Assembly: GCF_029263155.1 (NCBI RefSeq)
Contig: NZ_JAJCYB010000118.1
Span: forward strand, 1-64,000
DNA length: 64,000 nucleotides
From: Pseudonocardia sp.
GTDB taxonomy: Bacteria; Actinomycetota; Actinomycetes; Mycobacteriales; Pseudonocardiaceae
Reading direction: 5' to 3'
Shown here piece by piece: positions 1 through 8,243 of the stretch. How positions within the stretch are numbered: position 1 is the stretch's first letter; every line of letters starts with the position of its first letter. Made by a program: the position numbers and the translations under genes. The notes beneath the pieces were generated by a model. The model was not told the DNA's origin and made no database searches. It saw only the letters and a list, made by a program, of their open reading frames with translations.

Positions 1-63
1 AGCTACCGACCCCGCAAGAGACCCGGGCGCGCCGTCCCCACGGCCTCCACGACCACCAGCTAG
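1..63 (+). CDS. C-terminal tail of an unidentified protein (partial)
   Basis: An open frame enters from the left edge and stops with TAG after about 20 codons rich in Arg, Pro, Ser and Thr. It is too short to assign. It lies directly before IS21-like terminal repeats on the same strand, so the likeliest identity is the last gene of that element (IstB or an accessory protein). That identity rests on position only. Confidence 0.3.
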   Translation, partial: SYRPRKRPGRAVPTASTTTS

Positions 64-134
64 GCTGTCCACAACGGACCAGACCTGGGGAATTACCTGA
101 TCACAGCCCCTGGGGAATTACCTGATCGCCCACA
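64..134. mobile_element. Right end of an IS21-like element
   Basis: Two identical copies of CTGGGGAATTACCTGATC lie 25 bp apart (about 85-102 and 110-127), followed by GCCCACA. Repeated TGGGG...TGATC blocks ending in CA resemble the multiple terminal repeats of IS21-family elements and match the layout of the complete IS21 element at 52,091-58,832, although the sequence differs. Only the end of this element is in the window, so the family call is by analogy. Confidence 0.45.
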
Positions 135-328
135 CCAGAGCAGCAGGTCAGTGCGTCGTCGCTCTGGCCTGCAACTCTTTTTCGGAGATCCACCGGCGGA
201 GGTCTCCAGCAGAGCAGTGGGTCAGTCACCCCTACCGTGCGGCCCCCGGAACGACCCCGACGAAGATCGGCCTGCCCCACCACAGGATCAGTCGGCAACT
301 CCGTGTATCACCGGGTTCGTCGGGGCGA

Positions 329-967
329 TCAGCGAAGGAGCGCGCGCAGCACGCGGGCGTTCTGCTGAGGATCGGGAGCACCACCGGTGATCGCCGGGGT
401 GTGCACGAACGACTCGACGATGCGCACCGTCGCGTACGCGAGCTCTGCCGGTTCGAGCTCGATCGTGACCCGCCCGGCCGCGATGTCGTCGGCGAGGAGG
501 CCGGCCACCTTCTCGATCATCCGGCGCTGGAACTCGCTGGCGTCCCGTGTCAACAGCCTGGCCAGGAGGTCGGCCTCGGACTCCTGCAGGTGCCGGATCC
601 CCGGGTGCCGGACGACGTCGGCCGCCCAGCGGCTCAGGATCTCCGCCGTCCAGCTCGCGGGCGGGGAGTCCTGCCGTACGGCATCGGCCGTGCGGTCGAT
701 CGAGCGGTCGGCGTTGAGCCACAGGACTTCCACCAGGAGTTGCTCACGGGTGCCGACCCACCGATGCAGGGTCACCCGGCTCACGCCCAGTTCCGCGGCG
801 ATGGCCTGGATGTCGATCCGGCGTCCGGCCTGGAACCAGCGGTGGGCGACCTTCAGGGCGTCGAGTGCGGTCGCGCGCGAACCTGTCGTGCCGCCGCCGT
901 CGAGCTGTTGCCGCAACGCGGTTCCGGCGGCCACTTGACCGTTGGTCGCTGCAGAACCACCGCTCAT
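329..967 (-). CDS. TetR-family transcriptional regulator (QsdR-like)
   Basis: A 212-residue protein with an N-terminal TetR-type helix-turn-helix at about residues 40-85, with the recognition region AAELGVSRVTLHRW, followed by an all-helical ligand-binding half. The C-terminal part resembles the QsdR-type TetR regulators of actinobacteria. The chosen start (MSGGSA) leaves a short low-complexity leader; an upstream in-frame ATG (1040) would put the coding region across the palindromic site in the promoter. The gene is divergent from a secreted lipase and probably controls itself and perhaps that lipase. Ligand unknown. Confidence 0.8.
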   Translation of the reverse strand: MSGGSAATNGQVAAGTALRQQLDGGGTTGSRATALDALKVAHRWFQAGRRIDIQAIAAELGVSRVTLHRWVGTREQLLVEVLWLNADRSIDRTADAVRQDSPPASWTAEILSRWAADVVRHPGIRHLQESEADLLARLLTRDASEFQRRMIEKVAGLLADDIAAGRVTIELEPAELAYATVRIVESFVHTPAITGGAPDPQQNARVLRALLR

Positions 968-1012
968 CGCGGCACCGTCACCTTCGTCGGCCGACTTCGT
1001 TTCGTTGTTACA

Positions 1013-1040
1013 GATGCAGTCGAATGATACATCGTGCATC
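1013..1040. promoter_or_regulatory. Possible TetR operator in the divergent promoter region
   Basis: GATGCA (1013-1018) and TGCATC (1035-1040) form a perfect 6-bp inverted repeat with 16 bp between the arms, in the roughly 100 bp between the divergent TetR and lipase starts. A wider pair, GTTAC/GTAAC, brackets it. The position suits a TetR-type operator; binding is inferred. Confidence 0.4.
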
Positions 1041-1070
1041 GCAATGGAGCGAGTGTAACGGAGGATCTTC

Positions 1071-2204
1071 ATGGCGCGCCTCAGTCGACGGACCGCGAGG
1101 ATGACCCTGGCGAGCGCGGTCGTCCTGGCCTCGGTGATGCTGGCCGGCCAGGCGGTGGCGGCGCCGCCCTCGCCGCTCCCGCCGCTGACTCCGTCGCCGT
1201 TCCCGGTCGTCGCGCCTTCCGACCTCCCGCTCCCGCAGCCGACGCTTCCCGACGAGACCTTCGCACCTGTGGACCGCCCCGGGCCGGAGCTGAGCGTGCC
1301 GCAGGGTGAGCTCGACGCCGCGGTCACCTGCACCGCCGACGCCCGCGATGCCGACCGTGATGTCGCCCTGTTCGTGCCGGGCACGACGCTGACCCCCGAG
1401 GTGAACTTCGGCTTCAACTGGTTTTCCGCGCTCGACGACCTCGGGCGGCCCTACTGCTCGGTGACGCTGCCGAACAACGCGATGACCGACACGCAGATCG
1501 CCGCCGAGTACGTCGTGCACGCGATCCGGCATGTCCACGGGATCAGCGGCCACAAGGTCGACGTCCTCGGGCACAGCCAGGGCGGCACCGAACCGCGGTT
1601 CGCCATGCGCTTCTGGCCGGACCTGCGCGAGATGGTGGACGACTACGTCGCCTTCGGCGCCACCAACCACGGCAGCATCGCCATCAACGGGGCACTCTGC
1701 ACACCGGCGACCGGATGCGCCGAGGCGCTGTGGCAGCAGACGCTGAACTCGCTCTACACGCAGGCCATCAACTCGTACCAGGAGACCTTCGCGGGCATCT
1801 CCTACACCCAGATCTACACCAGGACCGACGAGTTCGTGCAGCCCAACCTCGACGACAGCGGGACCACCTCGCTGCGCGGCGGCGACGGCGAGATCACCAA
1901 CGTGGCCCTCCAGGACGTCTGCCTCACCGACGTGGCCTCCGAGCACCTCGCGATCGGCACCTACTCACCCGTGGCCTACGCACTGGCCATGGACGCGCTC
2001 GACCACGACGGCCCGGCCGACCCCGCCCGCGTCGACCGGGGCGTCTGCACGGAGCTGTTCATGCCCGGGGTCGATCCACTCACGTTCCCGATCGACTACG
2101 CGGCGCTGGCCGGAGTGGTCGCTAACCAGCTCGCGCTCGCTCCGAAGGTCGAGAGCGAGCCGGAACTGCGCCCGTACACCCTGGCCGACGACGAGCAAGG
2201 CTGA
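1071..2204 (+). CDS. Secreted lipase/esterase, alpha/beta hydrolase
   Basis: A 377-residue exported hydrolase. It opens with a Sec-type signal peptide (Arg-rich start, hydrophobic core, Ala-X-Ala near residue 30) and a Pro-rich linker. The nucleophile elbow GHSQGG places the catalytic Ser near residue 169; likely partners are the Asp in YTRTDEF (about 252) and the His in ASEHLA (about 291). The order and the long loop around 'NHGSIAING' fit actinobacterial lipases related to Candida antarctica lipase B. The substrate is probably an acyl ester or triglyceride. It is divergent from the TetR gene, which may control it. Start ATG has a GGAGG-like site upstream. Confidence 0.82.
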   Translation: MARLSRRTARMTLASAVVLASVMLAGQAVAAPPSPLPPLTPSPFPVVAPSDLPLPQPTLPDETFAPVDRPGPELSVPQGELDAAVTCTADARDADRDVALFVPGTTLTPEVNFGFNWFSALDDLGRPYCSVTLPNNAMTDTQIAAEYVVHAIRHVHGISGHKVDVLGHSQGGTEPRFAMRFWPDLREMVDDYVAFGATNHGSIAINGALCTPATGCAEALWQQTLNSLYTQAINSYQETFAGISYTQIYTRTDEFVQPNLDDSGTTSLRGGDGEITNVALQDVCLTDVASEHLAIGTYSPVAYALAMDALDHDGPADPARVDRGVCTELFMPGVDPLTFPIDYAALAGVVANQLALAPKVESEPELRPYTLADDEQG

Positions 2205-2337
2205 CGGAACCGGCGGAGGCCCGGCGTTCCCGCGGAAGACCGCGGACCCGACCCGCCGGCCCCGCACCACCGATCCGGCGCTGCAACGTTCGAACCGTCG
2301 CCGACGACAGGGAGATGTCCGGTCCGTCGTCGGTGAG

Positions 2338-3222
2338 GTGCCCATGGGTGTAGGCAAGTTGGTGTGGGGCGGCGTCGCGGTCGTGCTGGTGATCGGCGCA
2401 TGCAACAACCTCGGCGAGGACCAGGACGGACCGGTCGGTCCGGCCTCCCGTGAAGCAGCGGCGGCGGCCGCTTCCCTCGCCCCTACTCCGAGCGAGCCGT
2501 CGGCGTCCACGCCAGGGGCGGCGAGGTCCGGGGGCTCGACCGCCGCCGTCGTCTCGACGGCCGTGATCGCTTCCGTGTTCGACGGCGACACCTTCCGGAT
2601 GACCGACGGGCAGGTCGTGCGCGTGCTGGGCATCAACTCGTGCGAGATGACCACCCACTCCGGACGGCAGGCACGCGCGGACGCCCTCCGCCTGCTGCCC
2701 GTGGGGAAACCGGTGGGCCTGCGGAACGAGCCCGGGGTCGACCGCGACAGCTACGGGCGTCACCTGCGTTACGTCACGACCACCAACGGCCTGGACTTCG
2801 GGACCTCGATGATCCGGTTCGACCACACCGAGGTCTACGAGGGTGGCGACGCGGCCGCCACGTACACCGCGCAGCTGCGTCGCCTCGATGAGGGCCCGAG
2901 AGTGTGCACGCGGCGCACCCCGGCCACGTCCACCAATCCGGCGCCGTCCACCACCGCGACCACGCCCGGCCCGAAGGCTGCCCCGGATCCGCCTGTGCGG
3001 CGGGCACCCGATCCCCCGCGGCGTCCGGCACCGGAACCGGCCCCCGTGGTCGAGCCGGAGCCGGTCGAGCAGAACTGCCATCCCAGCTACACGCCATGCG
3101 TGCCCGACGGTCCGGACCTCGACTGCGGGGACATCCGGAAGTTGGTGATCGTCAGCGGCCCGGACGAGTTCCGGCTCGACGGCGACGACAACGACGGCCG
3201 CGGCTGCGAGAGCTACGGCTAG
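2338..3222 (+). CDS. Thermonuclease-like lipoprotein with C-terminal Excalibur-type domain
   Basis: About 294 residues. The N-terminus has a hydrophobic segment ending in VIGAC, a lipobox, then a low-complexity Ala/Ser/Pro linker. Residues about 78-185 match a staphylococcal-nuclease fold (FDGDTFRM, VRVLGIN..E, DSYGRHLRY), keeping the counterparts of Asp21, Arg35, Glu43 and Arg87 while the Asp40 position is Asn. A Pro-rich linker leads to a short C-terminal module with DGDDNDGRGCE, the calcium-binding pattern of Excalibur domains. Likely a cell-surface nuclease. Start is GTG 2338 or ATG 2344; the next gene is a fragment. Confidence 0.75.
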   Translation: MPMGVGKLVWGGVAVVLVIGACNNLGEDQDGPVGPASREAAAAAASLAPTPSEPSASTPGAARSGGSTAAVVSTAVIASVFDGDTFRMTDGQVVRVLGINSCEMTTHSGRQARADALRLLPVGKPVGLRNEPGVDRDSYGRHLRYVTTTNGLDFGTSMIRFDHTEVYEGGDAAATYTAQLRRLDEGPRVCTRRTPATSTNPAPSTTATTPGPKAAPDPPVRRAPDPPRRPAPEPAPVVEPEPVEQNCHPSYTPCVPDGPDLDCGDIRKLVIVSGPDEFRLDGDDNDGRGCESYG

Positions 3223-3225
3223 CGC

Positions 3226-3417
3226 TTGAGCAGGGACCACAGCAACCACCTGATCGCGATGAAGAAGGGGACCGTCGTCGCCGAGGGCGCGCCGTCGGAC
3301 ATCGTCACCGCGGATCTGGTGCAGGAGGTCTTCGGGCTGCGCTGCCTCGTGGTGGCCGACCCGGTCTCCGGCACCCCCTCGGTCGTGCCCCTCGGCCGGG
3401 ATCGATCCTGTGACTGA
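3226..3417 (+). pseudogene. C-terminal fragment of a ferric-siderophore ABC transporter ATPase
   Basis: The 63-residue frame matches only the tail of FecE/FepC-type ATPases: 'HLIAMKKGTVVAEGAP' followed by 'VQEVFGL' and 'DPVSGTP'. Walker A, the signature motif and Walker B are absent, and the frame is closed upstream by the stop of the nuclease gene, so the homology begins abruptly near 3226. It appears to be the remnant of a transporter operon whose binding-protein gene follows after an iron box. It is unlikely to be functional. Confidence 0.75.
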
Positions 3418-3425
3418 TCCGTTGA

Positions 3426-3444
3426 TTAGGTGAGGCTATCCTGC
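3426..3444. promoter_or_regulatory. Iron box (DtxR/IdeR-type operator)
   Basis: TTAGGTGAGGCTATCCTGC matches 15 of 19 positions of the actinobacterial iron-box consensus TWAGGTWAGSCTWACCTWA. It lies about 60 bp upstream of the siderophore-binding protein start, where a DtxR/IdeR/DmdR repressor would block transcription when iron is sufficient. Confidence 0.7.
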
Positions 3445-3505
3445 TTAAAATTCTCCTGTCCGTTGTCCGCCGTTGCCGCGTTCACACGTCATGGAGAAGC
3501 CGACG

Positions 3506-4591
3506 ATGCCCAGTGACACCACCCTCGCTTCGTGCACCCCCTCCCGGAGCGGCGACATCGACGCCGACGCGACCCGGCGGCGGTTCCTCCAGCTGATCGC
3601 CACCGCCGGGTTGGTGGCGGGCTGCGCCGGGAACGGGCCACCGGCGCCGCCCACCCCGGCCGGGCCGGCGACGCGAACGGTGACGACACCGCGAGGACCG
3701 GTCGAGATCCCGACCGAGCCGGCCCGCGTGGTGGCGTTGTTCACCCACGACACGGCCAACGCGCTGGTGCTCGGCCTGCCGCTGATCGCGGGAGCGAGTG
3801 AGCGCGGCGTCGCGGCCGCGCCGTTCCCCGCCTACGTCGTCGACGCCTTCCCCCAGGTGAAGAGCGTGGCCCGGATCGAGAGCCAACCCGAGGTCAACAT
3901 CGAGCAGCTGGCCGCCCTGCGCCCGGACGTCATCATCGCGGGGGTCTTCGGCTCCGACACCAGCGACGCCATCGCCCCCTACAGCGCCCTGGAGGAGGTC
4001 GCCCCGGTCGTCACCTACGAGTACTCGCGCGGCGCGGACTTCCGGAACGTGCCGTGGCGTGAGGTCCTGCGCGTCAACGGCGCCCAGTTCGACCGGTCCC
4101 GGGCCGCCGAGGAGTGGATCGCCCGGTTCGACACCGAGGCCGCGGCCCTGCGTGAGCGGCTGCGGGCCGACTGGGCGGGCCGGCGGTGGGCGTTCGTGGA
4201 GCCCTACGCCTCGGGTTTCCTGCTCTTCGGCCCGACCTCCGGTCACGCCCCGGTGACGCTGACCGACGAGCTGGGCCTGACGCCGGCACCGGCCGTCGAC
4301 ACCCTGCTCGGTGAGGCGGACGGGCTCGTACGCGGCCGTGCCGAGATCTCCTACGAGCGCCTGGGCGTGCTCGACGCCGACGTCGTCTTCGTCCTCCTCG
4401 GCGCCGGCGAGTCCGGCGACACCGATCGCAGCGGCGTACAGGTACTGGAGGCCCAGCCGCTGTGGCGGTCGCTCCCGGCGGTCGAGAACGGTCACGTCGT
4501 CGAGCTCACCAGCGACATCTTCGGGGAGTCGGCGCTGGGCGCCACGGCGTTCCTCGACGTCGTCGAACGCGCGCTCCTCGGGGACGGGTAG
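3506..4591 (+). CDS. Iron-siderophore ABC transporter substrate-binding lipoprotein
   Basis: A 361-residue periplasmic-binding-protein type II (FepB/FhuD-like) protein. The leader has a twin-arginine-like RRRF (residues 24-27) and a lipobox ending at Cys40. The mature part shows the FecCD-partner pattern: 'PARVVAL' near the start, 'LRPDVIIAG', and a closing 'LPAVENGHVVEL'. It should capture a ferric siderophore at the cell surface. The start at ATG 3506 is chosen because GGAGAAG lies 7 bp upstream; ATG 3491 is an alternative. Iron control is indicated by the upstream iron box. No intact permease adjoins, only an ATPase fragment. Confidence 0.85.
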   Translation: MPSDTTLASCTPSRSGDIDADATRRRFLQLIATAGLVAGCAGNGPPAPPTPAGPATRTVTTPRGPVEIPTEPARVVALFTHDTANALVLGLPLIAGASERGVAAAPFPAYVVDAFPQVKSVARIESQPEVNIEQLAALRPDVIIAGVFGSDTSDAIAPYSALEEVAPVVTYEYSRGADFRNVPWREVLRVNGAQFDRSRAAEEWIARFDTEAAALRERLRADWAGRRWAFVEPYASGFLLFGPTSGHAPVTLTDELGLTPAPAVDTLLGEADGLVRGRAEISYERLGVLDADVVFVLLGAGESGDTDRSGVQVLEAQPLWRSLPAVENGHVVELTSDIFGESALGATAFLDVVERALLGDG

Positions 4592-4603
4592 CCCGCCGCG
4601 GGA

Positions 4604-5485
4604 TCAGCGCACGGCGTGCGGGATCTTGAACGGCGCGGTCATCCCGCCGTCGACGGGCAGGGCGACGCCGGTCACGTAGCGGGCCTCGTCGGAGACCAGC
4701 CACGCCACCGCGTTGCTGATATCGGCCGGGTCGACCCACGGGATGGGCAGCGCGTGCATGCTCTTCATCGCGGCGGCGGCCGTGGCCGGGTCGGCGTCGG
4801 GCACCCCGCTGAACAGGCTGTGGATGGCCGGGTTCTGGATCATGTCGGTGTCGACGTTGGTGGGGTGCACGGAGTTGACGCGGATCGAGTGCGGCGCGAG
4901 CTCGACGGCCAGCACCTTCATCAGCCCCACCAGCCCGTGCTTGGCCGCGCAGTAGTGGGCCAGGTTCGGGAAGCCCATGAGCCCGGCGACCGAGCTGGTG
5001 AGCACGATCGCCCCGCCCCGGCCGCCGTCGACCAGGGCCGGGGCGGCCGCCCCGACCAGGGCCGGGGCGGCCGCCCGGACCGTCTTCCACACCCCCGTCA
5101 GGTTGATGTCGATCATCTCCTGCCAGGTGGCCTCGTCCATCTCCAGCGCGGGGGCGTAGCCGGCGATCCCGGCGTTGGCGACGACGACGTCGAGCCGGCC
5201 GAACGTGGTGAGCGCGTCGGCGACCGCGGCCTGCAGGGCGGCCAGGTCGCGGACGTCGGCCCGGACGGCCAGCACCCGGCGGTCGAGGGCCTCGACGAGT
5301 GTCACCGTCCGGTCGAGGTCGGCGGCCTCGGCCATCGGGTACGGGGCCGAGTCGACCGGGGCGCACAGGTCCACGAGCACGACGTCGGCGCCCTCCTCGG
5401 CGAGGCGGACGGCGTGCGAGCGGCCCTGCCCGCGCGCCCCGCCGGTGATCAGCGCGACCTTGCCGGCCAGGCGCCCGCCGCTCAC
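4604..5485 (-). CDS. Mycofactocin-type short-chain dehydrogenase/reductase
   Basis: A 293-residue SDR with the cofactor motif TGGARGQG near residue 15, NAG(I) after the fourth strand, a Ser-containing LTSSVAG, and the YCAAKHG Tyr/Lys catalytic pair. The opening TGGARGQGRSHAVRLAEEGA is typical of the SDR family associated with mycofactocin and tightly bound NAD (TIGR03971). An in-frame tandem duplication adds eight residues before 'GGRGGAIVLTSS'. The GTG start overlaps the TGA of the NTF2-like gene upstream (GTGA), implying coupled translation. The alcohol/ketone substrate is unknown. Confidence 0.82.
   Translation of the reverse strand: MSGGRLAGKVALITGGARGQGRSHAVRLAEEGADVVLVDLCAPVDSAPYPMAEAADLDRTVTLVEALDRRVLAVRADVRDLAALQAAVADALTTFGRLDVVVANAGIAGYAPALEMDEATWQEMIDINLTGVWKTVRAAAPALVGAAAPALVDGGRGGAIVLTSSVAGLMGFPNLAHYCAAKHGLVGLMKVLAVELAPHSIRVNSVHPTNVDTDMIQNPAIHSLFSGVPDADPATAAAAMKSMHALPIPWVDPADISNAVAWLVSDEARYVTGVALPVDGGMTAPFKIPHAVR
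5031..5078. repeat. 24-bp tandem duplication inside the SDR gene
   Basis: Two adjacent 24-bp units (5031-5054 and 5055-5078) differ only at their last bases. They encode the repeated peptide AAAPALVG/AAAPALVD, while related SDRs have one such segment. The frame is kept. Confidence 0.8.
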
Positions 5486-6080
5486 GGCAGCACCCGGTCG
5501 ATCTCGGGGGCCAGCAGCTCGGCGGCGCGGGCGGCGGTGATGACGTCGGCGGGTCGGGCCGGGTGATCTCGCGGGACGCCCCGTCCTCGTAGACGTGCTC
5601 CCCGATCATCCGGCCCCGCTCGTCGTAGGGCCAGACGAACGCCAGGGTGCGCCGCAGCAGGTACATCTCCCCCGGGTCGTCGCCGGCGCGGATGTCGGAG
5701 AAGGCGCTGTCGCCGAGCATCGGGGCCGAGACGAACGCGTTGAACACGACCTCGCCGGAGAACCCGTGGTCGTTGACCGCGATGTCCTGCTCGGCCACCC
5801 ACATGACGATCGCGTTCGCGGCCATCAGCGACTCGTAGAACCCGACGACCTGCTCCATCCCGTCGAGGACGATCGTCTGGCCACCCTCGTGCAGCCGGTA
5901 GTGCGGGTGCTCGACGGTCATGTCCGGGGCGAGCAGCTCCTTGTAGCGCCCGGCCACCTCCAGCAGACCGTGGCGGCGGTAGTTCTTCAAGATCGCGCGG
6001 TGGCGGGGGTTGTCGATGCCGTCGAGCTGGTTCTCCAACCCGGCGAACATGTTCACGAACTCGTGCTCGTAGCGGCTCAT
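5482..6080 (-). pseudogene. SnoaL/NTF2-like protein, frameshifted near its 3' end
   Basis: From ATG 6080 the frame encodes about 170 residues of an NTF2-like protein (for example 'GRYKELLAPDMTVEHPHYRLHEGG' and later 'MYLLRRTLAFVWPYDERGR'), then leaves the coding frame near 5550-5575. The adjacent frame continues with 'ARPADVITAARAAELLAPEIDRVLP' and stops at 5482, exactly overlapping the SDR start, so one base has been lost or gained in the GGGTCGGGCCGGGTG stretch. The stop/start overlap suggests the intact gene was paired with the SDR. It could be a real mutation or a sequencing error. Confidence 0.7.
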
Positions 6081-6795
6081 GCGGTCGAGGCTGGCGGGCG
6101 TGTCCCGTACCGGCGCGGACCTCAACCTGCATCTCGTGCGCTACCTCGTGACCGTCGTCGACGAGGGGCACTTCGGCCGGGCCGCGGCGCGGCTCTACGT
6201 CAGCGGGCCCGCGCTGAGCAAGCAGATCCGCACGCTGGAGCGCAAGGTCGGGGCCGAACTGCTCGACCGCGTCGCGCACCCGGTCGTGCCCACCGAGGCG
6301 GGCCACCGATTCCTCCCCGACGCGCGTACGGCGCTGGCCGCCGCCGACCGGGCCGTCGCCGCCGTCGAGGCACACCGCCGCGCCGCCGACGGGGTCCTGC
6401 GGCTGGGTTCATGACCGCTGCGACCGGCACCCACACCCGGCGCATCCTCGACCTCGTGCAGCGCGACGTCCCCGCGGTGTCGGTGCAGCTCGTGCAGCTG
6501 CCCTGGCCCGACCAGGCGGAGGCGGTCCGTGCCGGGACCGTCGGGCTCCGGCGAGGCCATCGCGATCACCGGCAGCTCCGTGATGGACAGCTACCGCCAT
6601 CCGGAGGTGGTCTTCCTCCCCGTCACCGACGCCGAGCCCTGCCCCATCTCGCTGTGCACCCGGATCGACGACCCGTCGCCGATCGTCGCGACGCTCCGCC
6701 GGGCGGTGCGGGTGGTCCGGGAGTCGGGCGCCGGTGGTCACCGGTCCCGGGGGCCCACCTCCGACGGCTCCCGTTCCGTGCGGTCGAACAGGTAG
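6079..6795 (+). pseudogene. Degraded LysR-family regulator
   Basis: The first 112 codons encode a normal LysR helix-turn-helix ('FGRAAARLYVSGPALSKQIRTLE'). The frame then breaks at about 6411, resumes in another frame with 'GTHTRRILDLVQRDVPAVSVQLVQLPWPDQAEAV', and after about 6540 jumps to a third frame with 'GEAIAITGSSVMDSYRHPEVVFLPVTDAEPC'. About 80 codons of the effector domain are missing. Divergent from the NTF2-like/SDR pair, it was presumably their regulator. The decayed 3' end overlaps the end of the monooxygenase gene. Confidence 0.75.
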
Positions 6796-8243
6796 CTCGC
6801 GAGGTCGAACCGGCGCAGCCGCCGCCGCAGCTCCGTGGTGGTCCCCGGCCAGTTCGTGGTGTTGCGGCCCCGCCGGTCGAGGTACCAGGCCCGGCAGCCG
6901 CTCGCCCACACCGTGTCGACGAGCCGCCGCCGCACCTCCTGCTCGCCGGCGCGGGCCACCTCGGGCCGCACCTCCACCCGGTCGGCGCCCACGTCGCGGG
7001 CGGCCGACAGGGCGGCTGCGACGTGGTCGACCTGCGCCTCCAGCACCGTCACCGACGAGGTCTGCACGGTGGAGTTGGGGCCGGCGAGCAGGAAGAGGTT
7101 GGGCGCGCCCGCCACGGTCGTGCCGAGGTGCGCCCGGGCACCGGTGGCCGCGAACCGCTCGGCCAGCGACGCGCCGTCGGCGCCGTGCAGCAGCCGGAAG
7201 ACCGGCGGCTCCGCGGCGTGGAAGCCGGTGGCCAGGATCAGGGTGTCGACGGCGTGCTCGCGACCGTCGCCGTCGACGACCGACCCCGGCCGGACCTCGC
7301 GGACGTCACCGGCGACCGTGACATCGGGCCGGGTCAACGTCGGGTACCAGGTGTTGGACCGCAGCAGCCGCCGGCAGCCGATGTCCTCCGAGGGCAGCAG
7401 CCGCGCCCGCAGCGCCGGATCGGTGACGGTGCGCCGCAGGTTGCGGCGCGCGAGCCAGGTCAGCTGGGGGCGCAACCACCGGTGCCGCACCCCGAGCGCC
7501 ACCGCCTCGGCGGCGAGGTAGACGCCCAGCCGCGCCACCCGCTGGGCGGCCGGGAACCGCCGGAACAGCCGGCGCTCCAGACCGGTGACCGACCGGTCGA
7601 ACCGCGGCAGCACCCACTGCGGGCTGCGCTGAAACAGCACCAGGCGGCGGACCCGCGGGGCGATCCGCGGGACGAACTGCAGCGCCGACGCGCCGCTGCC
7701 GACGACGGCCACCCGGCGGCCGCGCAGATCGTGGTCGTGCCGCCAGCGCGAGCTGTGGAAGACCGTGCCGCGGAAGGTGTCGAGGCCGGGGAGGTCCGGC
7801 CAGGCCGGCTCGTGCAGCGTGCCGCCCGCGGCCACCAGCCAACGCGCGGAGATCGGGCCCGTCGAGGTCTCCAACCGCCACCGGCGCTCGTCCTCGTCCC
7901 AGTCACCACGCAGCAGCCGGGTGCCGAGACGGATGCTGCGGGTGGCGGAGAAGCGGTCCGCCGTGCGGCGCAGGTAGTCGAGGATCTCCGCCTGCCCGGC
8001 GTAGCGGGCGCTCCAGTCGGGGTTCGGCGCGAACGAGTAGGAGTAGAGCGACGACGGCACGTCGCAGCCCGCCCCGGGATAGGAGTTGTCCCGCCACGTC
8101 CCGCCGATCCGGTCGGCCTGCTCGACGGCCAGCACGTCATGGCCCTGCCCGCGCAGCCGGATCAGCGCGGCGAGGCCCCCGAACCCGGTACCGACGACGA
8201 CGACCTCACGACGCTCGACGGGCGGACCGCAGCTACCGACCAC
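6738..8243 (-). CDS. Flavin-binding monooxygenase (Baeyer-Villiger type)
   Basis: A 501-residue NAD(P)/FAD monooxygenase. The FAD Rossmann motif GTGFGG is near residue 18, the NADPH motif GSGASA near 188, and the BVMO fingerprint appears as FRGTVFHSSRWR, that is FxGxxxHxxxW with Arg where Pro or Asp is usual. 'IGGTWRDNSYPGAGCDVPSSLYSYSF' is typical of CzcO/BVMO proteins. It would insert oxygen into a ketone or oxidise a heteroatom. GTG start at 8243; the first 11 bp overlap the end of the DoxX gene upstream, so the two are probably co-transcribed. Confidence 0.85.
   Translation of the reverse strand: MVGSCGPPVERREVVVVGTGFGGLAALIRLRGQGHDVLAVEQADRIGGTWRDNSYPGAGCDVPSSLYSYSFAPNPDWSARYAGQAEILDYLRRTADRFSATRSIRLGTRLLRGDWDEDERRWRLETSTGPISARWLVAAGGTLHEPAWPDLPGLDTFRGTVFHSSRWRHDHDLRGRRVAVVGSGASALQFVPRIAPRVRRLVLFQRSPQWVLPRFDRSVTGLERRLFRRFPAAQRVARLGVYLAAEAVALGVRHRWLRPQLTWLARRNLRRTVTDPALRARLLPSEDIGCRRLLRSNTWYPTLTRPDVTVAGDVREVRPGSVVDGDGREHAVDTLILATGFHAAEPPVFRLLHGADGASLAERFAATGARAHLGTTVAGAPNLFLLAGPNSTVQTSSVTVLEAQVDHVAAALSAARDVGADRVEVRPEVARAGEQEVRRRLVDTVWASGCRAWYLDRRGRNTTNWPGTTTELRRRLRRFDLASYLFDRTEREPSEVGPRDR

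Noticed and set aside
135-328. Possible further IS repeats (GAGCAG..GGTCAGT copies)
   Set aside because: Two loose direct copies only; no open frame or terminal structure links them to the element end.
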